64,000 bases of DNA from Symbiodinium natans (taxonomy: Eukaryota > Sar > Dinophyceae > Suessiales > Symbiodiniaceae). Location of the stretch: positions 479,428 to 543,427 of the forward strand of contig CAJNDS010002092.1 in assembly GCA_905221605.1 (NCBI GenBank), given 5' to 3'. Made by a program: the position numbers and the translations under genes. Below the pieces are notes generated by a model. It was not told the origin of the DNA, ran no database searches, and saw nothing but the letters and a program-made list of their open reading frames with translations. This document shows positions 42,755 through 52,722 of this stretch, in pieces; the first letter of the stretch is position 1; each line of letters begins with the position of its first letter.

Positions 42755-43958
42755 GTTTAGGGTTTAGGGTTTGGGGTTTGGGGTTTAGGGTTTAGGGTTT
42801 AGGGGGGGTGGGGGGGGGGGGGGTGTTGGAGGACGCAAACCCGAAAAACTCGACGACCAGGGCTGAGGGTTTAGGGTTTAGGGCTTAGGGCTTGGTTCCA
42901 ACCTTATGTTGGGGCTCTAGATCCAGACCCAAAGCCGGGTTGGGGTTCCTTGACGCCTACAGCCCCCCAAACTGCCACCACACCATACCTGGAGTGCTCT
43001 GAAATTCTTTGCCCTAACCCAACCCTCCTCGAGCGACATACCTGCAATTCTCACTAAATAGGGGTCCCCTTTCGGGGTGCTTTTTGTACTGTGCGAGAAA
43101 GGTCTTATGTGAACGATGAAGGAATGCTTTGTCTTCAGAGACCCAGCCAAAGACAAGTCCGGCAAGCCAAGAGCACACATGTCGACGGCCTGTTAGCTTT
43201 CTTGAATGTTGATCCAAACCGTCTGGGACAGCAAGTCTTGGTTTTTCCGTGAGTTGACTGCAGCACGTGTTTTTTCAAACTCAAACAGAGGTCACCCAGT
43301 TTGGAGCCCCAAATTGGAGCCCAGATTCAGGAGGCATTTCTGGGCCCAATTGTGTCGGTCCCGGGCAGAAGCCAGATCTGGCTCACGCAGACGGTCGTTG
43401 CTGCGAGCAAAACAAGTCAACTCCTTGCTCAGTTCTGTTCTACGTCCTGCCAGGGCTTCTCTCAAACCTTGGCACAGCAGGGAGACCGTGCGGCAAAGTG
43501 TGAACTTATGTTGAGCCGGAACTTTCTCTAACTGTATATAAGGGACGCAAAACCGGGACTCTTTGAGAACTACCCACCTGGTTGCATAAGGACGTGCCAC
43601 CATTTTCAGAGCATAGAAGTGACGACTGTAGGTGCCCTTATACTGCGTAGGATCTTTGATCAAAGGTATCGCAATGGTTGGGAAACCGTATTCTTTTCAA
43701 CAGACCCTTATGCAGGCAACTTAGATCCCACAAAGGACAAATGCTGAAGCCTCCATGCACCTCAGTACCGTGGTCAGAGTGAACCCGATACCTTCTGCCT
43801 TAAGCCCTAAACCCTAAACCCTAAACCCTAAACCCTAAACCCTAAGGCCCTAAACCCTAAACCCTAAACCCTAAACCCTAAACCCTAAACCCTAAACCCT
43901 AAACCCAGTTTACAAAGTCCCCCATCGGCCTTCATCCTCGAGCGTGGGCGGGCTGCAG
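42755..43958 (+). other. TTTAGGG repeats, unique DNA, CCCTAAA arrays
   Basis: G-strand repeats lie at 42755-42815 and 42862-42890. 42900-43800 is unique with several 75-120-codon frames on both strands, none with a recognisable domain. C-strand arrays lie at 43800-43905. Confidence 0.5.
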
Positions 43959-44004
43959 GCGGCGGGAGGCGAGGCCGCTCCCGAAGGAGGGGCCTTGGAT
44001 GATG
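43959..44004 (+). CDS. Candidate short exon
   Basis: After GGCTGCAG| it reads AAGGEAAPEGGALDD, with donor GATG|GTTCGG, before TTTAGGG repeats at 44010. Ala/Gly/Glu-rich, so possibly a linker. Confidence 0.45.
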
Positions 44005-44632
44005 GTTCGGGGTTTAGGGTTTAGGGTTTTTAGGGTTTAGGGTTCAGGGTTTAGGGTTTAGGGTTTAAGGTTTAGGGTTTCGGGGTCAGGGTTTAGGCTG
44101 GCTGTCTTTCAAGGTCTGGGGCTCTGAGTTTTAAGGGTTTGGTGAGGTCAGCGTGCATGCGAAATGTCTCCGGTAAAGGTAAAGAAGTGGCGATGTCAAG
44201 ACAAGCCCTAAGCCTGAAACCCTAAACCCAAACCCTTCAGCCCTCTGACTGAGCCTTCAACCCTTAGACTGAGCCCGGAACCCGGAACCCTCCCCCAACG
44301 CCGAGCCGGAGGAAACCCAGAGCCCCCGCCCACCCCCGCCCACCCTAGACCCTAAACCCTAAACCCTAAACCCCCAACCCCAAACCCCAAACCCTAAACC
44401 CTAAACCCGAAAACCCTAAACCCTAAATCCTAACCCCGCGGCCTCCCAAAAATTAAAAAAGAAGAAGCAAAGCAAAAGAAGAATTTTTAAGAATGAGAAG
44501 AAGAAGAAGCAGAAGAAGAAGAAGAATAATAAGAAGAAGAAGAAGAAACAGAAGAAGAATAAGAAGACGAAGAAGAAGAATAAGAAGAAGAAACAACAGC
44601 ATGAGACCCTAAGCCTTAAACCCCATGATCAG
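44005..44632 (+). other. G-strand and C-strand repeats and a GAA-rich tract
   Basis: TTTAGGG repeats lie at 44010-44095, CCCTAAA repeats at 44345-44430, and an AAGAAG/GAATAAG purine tract at 44456-44600. A possible piece NAEPEETQSPRPPP lies at about 44297-44345 without clear signals. Confidence 0.6.
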
Positions 44633-44689
44633 GAGGCACTGGAGAGGCGGCGCCGGAGGAAGTGCAGGCCGGCTCTTTCCTTGCTTGGG
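44633..44689 (+). CDS. Candidate exon, frame uncertain
   Basis: The island lies between ATGATCAG| and TTGGG|GTTTAG. One frame gives EALERRRRRKCRPALSLLG. Another gives GEAAPEEVQAGSFLAW, which matches the style of neighbouring exons better. Both are open over the full 57 bp. Confidence 0.4.
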
Positions 44690-44882
44690 GTTTAGGGTTT
44701 AGGGTTCAGGGTTTGGGGCTGAGAGTAACTCCCTGCTCTTCCGAGCTCATCGTAGCATACTGTACTGGGAATCAAAGGGCGTAGAGCTTAGGGTTGAGGG
44801 TTTAGGGTTTTAGAGCTTTGATTCAGGGTTACCCCAAGCCTTAAACTTCCTTGCGCCCCGTAGCTTGCAATCTCCTGGCCAG

Positions 44883-44957
44883 GAGCCGCCCCCACCGCCA
44901 CCGCCTCCACCCCCGGTGGCGAACCCTTGGGCAAATGCGCTGCCCAGGCGCACTTGG
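44883..44957 (+). CDS. Candidate exon with polyproline and a GC donor
   Basis: After CTGGCCAG| exactly 25 codons read E, ten prolines, then VANPWANALPRRTW, ending TTGG|GCTGGG (GC donor). Polyproline followed by a Trp-containing segment suggests an SH3/WW/profilin-binding linker. Family unknown. Confidence 0.55.
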
Positions 44958-45237
44958 GCTGGGGGGGGGGGGGGGGGGGAGCTACGAATGGCTGAAGAAC
45001 CCCAATGGCCCTCCCAAAATTTAAAAGATTCTTCCTTATAGGGGTAAAATAGGGATTTTCCTTTTTTGGGGGGGTTCTCAAGCAAATAGCAGTGAGAACC
45101 TTCGGACGAAGAGCTATTTCTTGCACCAGGACCTCCCCTCCCTCCCACCTCCTGTACCCGTTTTGTGGGGATGGTTGCCTTACATAAACAGGGTGCTTGG
45201 GACTCCTAGGCCCCAAACCCCAGTTGTGTTGTTGCAG

Positions 45238-45281
45238 CTGAGGGCCCAGGATGTCAACCTCAGAAAGGGAGGCATACGAGG
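45238..45281 (+). CDS. Candidate short exon
   Basis: A good acceptor (TTGTTGCAG|) is followed by LRAQDVNLRKGGIR and G|GTTTAC. The intron start resembles the element at 45286. Short, tentative. Confidence 0.4.
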
Positions 45282-45285
45282 GTTT

Positions 45286-45372
45286 ACGATACTAGGGGTA
45301 CCTTCTTGGCGTCCTTAGTACAAGGGAATCCTACTATTTGGGGAACACAATTCGGGGTCCCTTGTGTTCGTA
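45286..45372. repeat. Inverted-repeat element related to 28757
   Basis: It has GATACTAGGGGTACC, GGGAATCCTACTATTTGGGG and GGGGTCCCTTGTGTTCGTAA. The ends are diverged. Confidence 0.45.
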
Positions 45373-45633
45373 ACCCCATGTGGCGGAAGTAAGGGTGCTT
45401 GCAAGGGTACCCCCCCCCCCCACCCCGCATGGTTCTGCCTCCCTCTATCAACGCACCATTCAGAAAGCCCCAGTCCTCGAACCCAGAACAGACATGTTGC
45501 TTGTGGTGACTGTACCCTACATCCCTAAATCCCAAACCTAAGCCCTAAACCCTAAACCCCAAGCCCCAAACCCCAAACTCCAAACCCGAAACCCTCCAAG
45601 CAGCACCCTCGGGATCACTGTTGGGCAACAAAG

Positions 45634-45701
45634 TTGGAGGCGTTTCGTCGTGCTGTCAATGGCTCCTTGCCAGCATCAGAGTGCTTCCGGCCACAGCCTA
45701 A
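45634..45701 (+). CDS. Candidate exon, product unknown
   Basis: After ACAAAG| it reads LEAFRRAVNGSLPASECFR. The right end is not certain. It follows a C-strand repeat stretch (45538-45590). Confidence 0.4.
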
Positions 45702-45752
45702 ACCCCGAGTGACTAAACCCTGAACCCTGAACTCCAAACCCTACAGCCCCAG

Positions 45753-45872
45753 CTTGAAAACTTCAGCTGTTATCGGACGGAAGGGGGGAGAGTGCTCGAC
45801 CACGACGTAGATCCAGGCTCCTTCCAAGGCACCAAGGAAGATGCGAAGATCCGACTCCGCCTAAGGCCCTAA
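45753..45872 (+). CDS. Candidate terminal exon, product unknown
   Basis: After CAGCCCCAG| exactly 39 codons plus TAA read LENFSCYRTEGGRVLDHDVD then PGSFQGTKEDAKIRLRLRP. Clean composition and an exact frame to the stop make this one of the better islands. Family unknown. Confidence 0.6.
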   Translation, partial: LENFSCYRTEGGRVLDHDVDPGSFQGTKEDAKIRLRLRP

Positions 45873-45906
45873 GGTTTGCTCAAAGCTAGGGTGTACGGTT
45901 TGGGGG

Positions 45907-46010
45907 TTTCCGAACTTAGGGGTTACTCATGGAATTATTGGGGGGTCCTTAATTTTTTCGGAATCCTACTATTTGGGACTATATCAGTAGGGGTCCCATA
46001 TTTTCGTAAA
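45907..46010. repeat. Inverted-repeat element (TTTCCGAA...TTCGTAAA)
   Basis: Left end TTTCCGAACTTAGGGGTTAC, right end GGGGTCCCATATTTTCGTAAA (last 20 bp). The ends are complementary with mismatches. The core GGAATCCTACTATTTGGGAC is shared with copies at 28757 and 45286. Confidence 0.6.
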
Positions 46011-46676
46011 TCCGGTTTAAGGTTGAGGGTTGAGGGTTTGAGGGTTGAGGGTTTAAGGTTGAGGGTTGAGGGTTGAACCCTAAACCCTAAACCCTAAAAC
46101 CTAAAGCCTAAAGCCTAAAGCCTAAACCCTAAACCCTAAACCCTGAAGCCTAAAGCCTAAAGCCTAAAGCCTAAACCCCTAAACCCTAAACCCTTGAAGG
46201 AGCTTCTACCTGGAATTCTTAAGCCGACAAGATGCCTGTTGGGCTCCCGCCTGGACCTGCCTTCGAAGTCGTGCCTGCTTCCACCCCTAAACCCCAAGCC
46301 CCTAAACCCCTAAACCCCTAAACCCCTAAACCCCTAAACCCCTAAACCCCTAAACCCCTAAACCCCTAAACCCCTAAACCCCTAAACCCCTAAACCCCTA
46401 AACCCCTAAACCCCTAAACCCCTAAACCCATAAACCCCTAAACCCCTAAACCCCTAAACCCCTAAACCCTAAACCCCTAACCCCTAAACCCCAAGCCTAA
46501 ACCCTTAAAACCCTAACCCCAACCCCAACCCCTAAACCCCAAGACCCTAACTAAACCCCTAAACCCTAAACCTAAACCCCTACCCCAAGCCCCTAAAACC
46601 CTAAACCCCTAGCGCCTAAACCCTAACCCCTAAACCCCTAAACCCCTACCCCCTACACCCCTAAACCCCTAAACCC

Positions 46677-46713
<37 letters not shown>

Positions 46714-46811
46714 ACCCTAAACCCTAAACCGTGAACCCTAAACCCTAAGCCCTAAACCCTAAACCCTAAACCCTAAACCCTAAACCCTAAACCCTAAACC
46801 CTAAGCCTCAG
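46011..46811. repeat. Telomeric variant block with a 32-bp poly(C)
   Basis: TTGAGGG repeats occupy 46020-46075, CCCTAAA and AAAGCCT repeats 46076-46195, CCCCTAAA octamers 46286-46480, degenerate units to 46679, poly(C) at 46680-46711, and CCCTAAA to 46803. A possible first exon MPVGLPPGPAFEVVPAS lies at 46231-46281. Confidence 0.8.
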
Positions 46812-46887
46812 GAGAGTGAGGAAGTCGGAGCCTGGCGCCTTCAGACGCTGAAGCTGAAGCACGAGGCAGCTGCAGTTGGATTGCAGG
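46812..46887 (+). CDS. Candidate exon with telomeric donor
   Basis: After GCCTCAG| it reads ESEEVGAWRLQTLKLKHEAA then AVGLQ, ending CAGG|GTTTAGG at the start of a G-strand array. A charged amphipathic helix. It is immediately flanked by C-strand and G-strand arrays. Confidence 0.6.
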
Positions 46888-47776
46888 GTTTAGGGTTTGG
46901 GGTTTAGGGTTTAGGGTTTAGGGTTTAGGGACCAGGGTTTAGGGTTGTGGGTTCTAGGGCGTGCTGTGTAGGATTTAAGGTTAGGTTTTGTGTTCTAGGG
47001 TGCACCGTGTAGAATTTGAGGTTTAGGGTGTAGAGTTTAGGGCGTCAAGTTTTAGGTCATAACCCTTGGAGGCCCGTATGCATGAATTGAAGACGCCTGC
47101 CTTTATTGTACAAGCCTTTGTTAAACGTCAATAACCCTTGCAACCCTCGGGATGATTGCGGGTCAAGGAGGTATGTGATTTAGGGATCGAAGCGAAGCCA
47201 GCTAAGCGCTCTTCCCCAAACCCCAACATGCAAAAGCCTAAAGCCCCAATCCCTAAATGCCAAACCCTCAACCCCATATCCCCCTGCGTAACCATGAAGA
47301 AGCCTTTGTTGCCCTTGCACAACCCGCATTGCCCATTTCTGGCCTTTAAACATATCTCTTATAGAGCCTCGTTGATATGTTCCCTTTGGAGGAGCTGTAT
47401 ATCAGGCACCCCCCCCCCCTAAACCCTGAACCCTGAACCCTGAACCCTGAACCCTGAACCCTGAACCCTAAACCCTAAACCCTAAACCCCCCCTCTTGTT
47501 TTGCTGGGAAGCTCCTTTCCTGAAGTTCTCCTAAAACCAAAAGGGGGTGGTCTTCCGTGCGTATGGGGCTGGGCTGGGGGGGTGGGGTGGGGGTGGGCTG
47601 AGGGTTTCGGTGCATACCCTAAACCCTAGACCCTAGACCCTAGACCCTAGACCCTAGACCCTAGACCCTAGACCCTAGACCCTAGACCCTAAACCCTAAA
47701 CCCTAAACCCTAAACCCTAAACCCTAAACCCTAAACCCTAAACCCTAAACCCTAAACCCTGCAAAGCTCTGACCAG
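46888..47776 (+). other. G-strand repeats, unique DNA, then CCCTAGA and CCCTAAA arrays
   Basis: TTTAGGG repeats lie at 46888-46950. Unique DNA with short frames follows to 47400, then CCCTGAA/CCCTAAA at 47418-47490, and a homogeneous CCCTAGA array (47622-47695) merging into CCCTAAA to 47760. Confidence 0.65.
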
Positions 47777-47840
47777 GAGAAGGCACGCCTGCGCCAGGAG
47801 CTGGAAGACGCGGGCGAGGAGGCCAGAAAGGAGCAGAATT
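47777..47840 (+). CDS. Candidate exon, coiled-coil segment
   Basis: After GACCAG| it reads EKARLRQELEDAGEEARKEQ then N, with a GTGGGT donor. Heptad-like leucine and charged residues suggest a coiled coil. An earlier acceptor (GCAAAG|) would add three residues. The upstream array ends 15 bp before. Confidence 0.6.
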
Positions 47841-48077
47841 GTGGGTGTCGACTAAGAGGTACTGGGTAGCCTAGGGTTTAGGGTTTAGGGTTTTGGGTTT
47901 AGGGTTTAGGCTTTAGGCTTTAGGGTTTAGGGTTTAAGGGTCCCGGACTCGCTACTAAGGCGTACTAGGTAGCCCCCTGATTTAGTTCTATTGGTGCTTA
48001 GGGTTCGGGGTTTAGGCTCTCGAGACCTTATCCACCAATCCCTTCAAAGAAGCCTTCCTTAGATTAGTGGCGTGCAG

Positions 48078-48249
48078 TACCTCCGCTCCTGGAGCTGCCT
48101 TTGAAGGGGAGTCTTGTGAGTAAGACCCTCAGGGTCTCAGGCTCTCAGGGTTTAGGGTTCAGGGTTGGTTTAGTTTTGGAGGTACCGGAGGAGGAGGAAG
48201 AAGTGGAAGAAGAGCTCCCGCAGATCCCGGAAGAAGAGGAGGACTCAGG
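48078..48249 (+). CDS. Two in-phase exons, acidic protein segment
   Basis: Exon 48078-48115 follows CGTGCAG| and reads PPLLELPLKGSL up to a perfect GTGAGT donor. Exon 48182-48249 follows TTGGAG| and continues in phase with VPEEEEEVEEELPQIPEEEE then DS, ending AGG|GTCTGT. The 66-bp intron contains TTTAGGG-like repeats. The Glu-rich tract is probably disordered. Confidence 0.55.
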
Positions 48250-48299
48250 GTCTGTCGGGCTGAGGGGTTTTCAGGGCTTAGGGTGCTGAAGTTGAAGGG

Positions 48300-48746
48300 T
48301 TTAGGGTTTTAGGGTTTAGGGCACAAAGCCCTAAACCCTGAACCCAAAAAATCCTAAAACCCAAAACCCCAAAACCCTAAACTTTAGGGTTTTGGGGGTT
48401 GTAGGGTGGTTTAGGGATTTTCCCCAATGTTGTCGGAGCCTCTGGGATTTTTGGGGGGCTGTTGCGGTTTAGGGTTTAGGCCCTAAGCCCTAAGCCCTAA
48501 GCCCTAAGCCCTAAGCCCTAAGCCCTAAGCCCTAAGCCCTAAGCCCTAAGCCCTAAGCCCTAAGCCCTAAGCCCTCAGCCCTCAGCCCTCAGCCCTAAGC
48601 CCTAAACCCTAAACCCTAAACCCGAAACCCTAAACCCCAAACCCTAAACCCTAAACCCTAAACCCTAAACCCTAAACCCTAAACCCTGAACCCTAAACCC
48701 TAAACCCTACATCCTAAACCCTAAGCCCTGAACCCTAAACCTTCAG
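48300..48746. repeat. Telomeric variants including a CCCTAAG block
   Basis: Short TTTAGGG runs lie at 48298-48325, a CCCTAAG array at 48480-48604, and CCCTAAA to 48740. Confidence 0.85.
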
Positions 48747-48838
48747 GCTCCAATCCCAAAACCCCGAAGCCTCGCCCGAGGAGCAGCAGGCCCTCTTCGG
48801 CAAGATGGTGGCCTGGGCAGCAAGAAGCCCCTGGAAGG
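48747..48838 (+). CDS. Candidate exon, product unknown
   Basis: After CCTTCAG| it reads LQSQNPEASPEEQQALFGKM then VAWAARSPWK, ending AAGG|GTTCAG. A CCCTAAA array lies upstream and a long TTTAGGG array (48851-48965) downstream. Helical; family unknown. Confidence 0.6.
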
Positions 48839-49078
48839 GTTCAGTTTGGGGTTTAGGGTTTAGGGTTTAGGGTTTAGGGTTTAGGGTTTAGGGTTTAGGG
48901 TTTAGGGTTTAGGGTTTAGGGTTTAGGGTTTAGGGTTTAGGGTTTAGGGTTTAGGGTTTAGTGTTTAGGGTTCAGCATCTCAAGTCCAAGCATTCACTAG
49001 TCAAGAAATTTCTCTAGAAAAATACCCACCCGCCCAAAGAATCCCACAACATTAAGAAAATATTTCACTTATGGAACG
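48839..49078. repeat. TTTAGGG array and short unique DNA
   Basis: A near-perfect TTTAGGG array lies at 48851-48965, followed by about 110 bp of A-rich unique DNA. Confidence 0.9.
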
Positions 49079-49506
49079 ACCTTGCCCAGCAAAAGATGAC
49101 CTTGCCCAGTAACAAAATGACCTTGCCCAGTAGAAAAAAGACCTTGCCCAGTAAAAAAAGACCTTGCCCAATAAAAAAGTGACCTTGCCCAATAAAAAAT
49201 GACCTTGCCCATCAAAAATGACCTTGCCCAGAAAAAAAATGACCGTGCCCAGTAAAAAAAAAGGCCTTGCCCAGCAAAAAAATGACCTTGCCCAGTAAAA
49301 AAATGACCTTGCCCAGTAAAAAAATGACCTTGCCCAGTAAAAAATAACCTTGCCCAATAAAAAAATGACCTTGCCCAGTAATGACCTTGCCCAGAAAAAA
49401 ACGACCTTGCCCAGTAAAAAAATGACCTTGCCCAGTAAAAAATGACCTTGCCCAGTAAAAAAAATTGACCTTGCCCAGCAAAAAGATGACCTTGCCCAGT
49501 AAAAAG
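49079..49506. repeat. Minisatellite, about 21 copies of a ~20-bp unit
   Basis: The unit is close to ATGACCTTGCCCAGTAAAAA with length variation in the A run. It opens three minus-strand frames (WARSFF-type repeats) that are artefacts. Ten bases of the unit (CCTTGCCCAG) also occur, complemented, in the 3' hairpin of the retrotransposon downstream. Confidence 0.9.
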
Positions 49507-49710
49507 ATAGCCGTTGAGGGCGCGTGGGTGTTTCCAGGGACCCCCCTGAAACCCCCCTTGCCGGCCCAATATACGCCTGGAACCGCGCAGACCTTTCTGG
49601 GACCCCCTTGAGCCTTTCTGGAACCATTCTGGGACCCTCTTTGAGGCCTCCCACAGCAAGAACCTTCACCCTCCTGTCACTCCCTCTTGAAACACTGGGA
49701 CCCCCGAGCA

Positions 49711-49724
49711 TTCAGGGCCACCCA
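49711..49724 (+). repeat. Left target-site duplication of the LINE
   Basis: TTCAGGGCCACCCA, identical to 55684-55697. The flanks outside the two copies differ. Confidence 0.75.
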
Positions 49725-49821
49725 ATTCCGGAGGCGACTGGTGGAGTGGTGGTGAGACTGTGCACGCAGCCCTCAAGGTATAACAAATCAGGCTGTCGAT
49801 TGCAATGGCTTACGCATCTTC

Positions 49822-51296
49822 ATGATGACCATGTTGTGTGCCTTCAGTGGCGCAGATATTCATGTTCTTTCACTTTGCATGCGTCTCCTCGAGGGGTTCA
49901 TGTACTTTTGGAGTTTATCCCGCAAGTCCCTCAACCATGTCATGCACTCTTTGTTTGGAAATGGCTCTGGTCGCAAAAGATCGGGCAAGCAGGGCAAACA
50001 GGGCAAAGGCAAATCAGACCAGGAGCCGAAATCCGATGCTCAGATATTTATGGAAGCCATGCGGGATGCTCTCCCCGTTGAAGCCCGTATGCGTGCACAA
50101 ACAACACTATTGCAGTCTGAGTGGTCCGCAACGGTATATCCTCACTAACAATTGTCGGCACGTGGTGGCATCTCAGTTGTGCCGAAGGATTGCTTGCCAG
50201 AGCTGATTTCCCGCATAGGATATTCGGGGCAGCCGACAGCTGTAGTACTCACACAATGTCCCGACGAGCTCGGTATGTGTGGATATCCAAGGGATTGCGT
50301 TTCTTGCACTTTAGTTGTGGCTACAGAGCATGGCGCCAAGGAGTATGTGCAGGCCAAACGCTGGCTAGTCCAGCTCGGAGTCGGCTCTCCCGTCCAGCGA
50401 CAGGTGGAGGGCGATGAGATCACCGTTGGAATACACATGAGCAAGATGGTATGCAAGCTGAGCCCGCTGCATGGTTGGGCCTCAGGGCAACATCCTTCTT
50501 CAGTGCTGATTGCGCAACTCACAGCGCGCATTCCTGAGGCTGCTGTTGATAGCATCATTGCTCGCGACGACGCGACCTTCACTTTTCTTTGTGCATGAGG
50601 CTTCCGTCGACTGTGTGCTGAAAGCCTCTGGAAAGCAGGGAGTTTTCTACAAACTGCATCGGGATGAAGTTGCCTCCAAGACGTTCGAAAACTTTGGCTC
50701 CCACAAGCTTCTTCCCTCGATGATGGCGTCCGTTTGCTTGGTGATGCAAGAGCATTTGGATTGGTACAAAAGGGCAAGAGCGGACGGTTGGCGCTCCGCT
50801 TCAAGGCTTTGGATGCGCTGGCGGCATACGCCAAAGAGAAGAGTTTGCAGGATACTTCCGGATATGGACGCTGGAAGGTGTCTGGTGTGCCAGTCTCAGC
50901 TGGTATTCACGGGCGCGTTCTTGGCAAGTTGAGCAAGTTGTTTACATGGATGAGCATCACGCAATCTTTCTCGCTGCAAACAAAGGACTAGATTCCCCGG
51001 TCTTCTTTCGGACTGGCTCTCAGGCACAGCAGATTCGTTTCAAGGCCCTCAACGCCAAGACCTGCGAGGACTCCAAGGATGTGGCGATGGCATCCCGTGA
51101 TCGTGCTCCAGGTATTTTTCCCCAGCGGCTCAATCGAGATCTTGCAAGGACCGACTTTCTACGCTCCGTTGTTCCTGGGTTTCAGGTTCCTCCGCGCACT
51201 GGCAGTCCACCCCCTCTTGCTGTCAAGCGTCCGCCTGGCAAGTCTGGCGAGACTCCTGAGACCAAGGGCGCGAGGAAGGATGGCGATGAGCTGTGA
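49822..51296 (+). pseudogene. LINE ORF1-like region
   Basis: Coding character moves between frames: 49822-50598 (one internal TAA at 50146), then frame 2 to about 50735, frame 1 to about 50940, frame 3 to the TGA at 51294-51296. It begins with a Gly/Lys-rich basic stretch (GSGRKRSGKQGKQGKGK) suited to RNA binding. Later parts include VVATEHGAKEYVQAKRWLVQ and AAYAKEKSLQDTSGYGRWKV. No known fold was recognised. The last frame overlaps the endonuclease frame by a few bases (ATGA-type). Confidence 0.65.
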
Positions 51297-52208
51297 TCTT
51301 GACAAACAGCAAAATATTCTCCATTCTCCATTACAGCCAATGTGCATGGTTCACCGTGTTTTCGCTGGTCACGAGTTGCACTTGCTTTGTCTTTGGATCT
51401 CTTCGACTGGCTGTTAATGTTTACATGCGTGTGGTCAAAGGGAATACGGCTAGCAAGCGTGCTTTGCAATCTACAGGCGCTGATGTCGAGGCCATCAGTG
51501 AGACTCACCTCACACAGGAACATCAGGGATGTTTGAAACATTCCTTTGGTCACTACGAATGTTTTTGGGGTACTCCGGTATTTGGCAAATTTGGTGGAGT
51601 CGGATTCCTCGTCAGGCGCGGTTCGTGCTGGCATGCCAGACTTCTCGACTTTCCTCGTGACTCAGCTTGTCGGCGGCATATTGACGCTGGACGCCTTTCG
51701 GTGCTCTCGACACATCTGGGCAGTGGTTCCCGCCGATTGCTGATATACAACATATATGGGTACAGCGGTGCTCGTTGGAGTTTGAAGCTTCGGCACTGGA
51801 CTCAACGGCTTATTGAGGATGCTTTGGGTGATGCAGCTTCTCGCGGGTTGCCTTGTGCTTTCGGCGGCGATTACAATCTTGAAGTGATCGATTCCCCTTT
51901 GTTACAGCGCGTGCCACAAATGGGCTGGTTTCATGTGCCTACCTTTTGTGGGCAGGCGTCGGTTCACACGTGCTTTAAAGGGTGCTGGTTCGAGCATTGA
52001 TCACATTCATTTGAACGAGCTTGCCATGATGAGTTTTGCAACTTTCTCGGTGGGTGACAGAGCGGGATTCGCAGACCATTGTCCTTTGTTCTGTTGCCTC
52101 TCGTTGGAAGTGTGTTCGCAAACAATCCTTCGCAATCGAACGTACGCATGGCTCAGCATTGATAAAGATGTTGGATGCCCCGGTTGTGGACCTGGACTCT
52201 GGTTTTAA
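51293..52208 (+). pseudogene. LINE AP-endonuclease domain
   Basis: Frame 51293-52000, then a one-base shift to the frame ending at 52208. Motifs of the APE-like endonuclease in order: AISETHL (catalytic Glu), LLIYNIYGYSG, FGGDYNLE (Asp/Asn pair), then after the shift SSIDHIHL and FADHCPLF (catalytic Asp-His). This nuclease nicks target DNA to prime reverse transcription. All key residues are visible; only the frame is broken. Confidence 0.8.
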
Positions 52209-52722
52209 TGCAGCTCTTCGTGTCGGTGACGTGGACATTGCTTACAGTATGTGGAGCCGTTTTGCAGAGCGACATTTACAGGAAATCTGGCTCCAAGCTA
52301 GTTACTCCCTTCAAGCACGGTCGTGGTACCATACGTATTTCCCCCCAGGAAGTTTGGCCTCCTTCATGTCGTGACTCTGCTGCGTCGTTCCAATGTCGTC
52401 GTCTTTGGCAGATAGCCAGCAAGATGGTTGAGTTGGAGAAGCGTCCTACAGGCTACAAAGCATCTCAAACCTGGTCGTTATTGATCCAGCCGGTCACTTC
52501 CATCCTTGATGCTGTATGCTCAACGGAAAACGCTCGTCAGGTTCGGCTTTTACTGGACTCAGCACTTGTGGCTCCAGAACGAGGAGAAGTGGCGCCGGCT
52601 GCGCGACTGGAAAACAGGTGGCTCAGGCAGGATGCGAATGCTCAGACCCGGTCATGCTTCAACGGTCCAGACGGTCAGCCCACTGCGAACGCTCAACGCC
52701 AATTTGATGCTGTTCGTCAGGC
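52209..52722 (+). pseudogene. LINE linker between endonuclease and RT, frame-broken
   Basis: Coding character continues in at least three frames, with ALRVGDVDIAYSMWSRFAER, then LWQIASKMVELEKRPTGYKA, then WTQHLWLQNEEKWRRLRDWK. No domain was named. It connects the endonuclease to the reverse transcriptase start at 52723. Confidence 0.6.

Noticed and set aside
43206-43663. Overlapping 76-123-codon frames on both strands
   Set aside because: Three competing frames with no domain, no splice signals and no homology that I recognise.
49052-49711. 219-codon minus-strand protein with WARSFF repeats
   Set aside because: It is a translation of the 20-bp minisatellite; unit lengths change the frame and no flanking domain exists.
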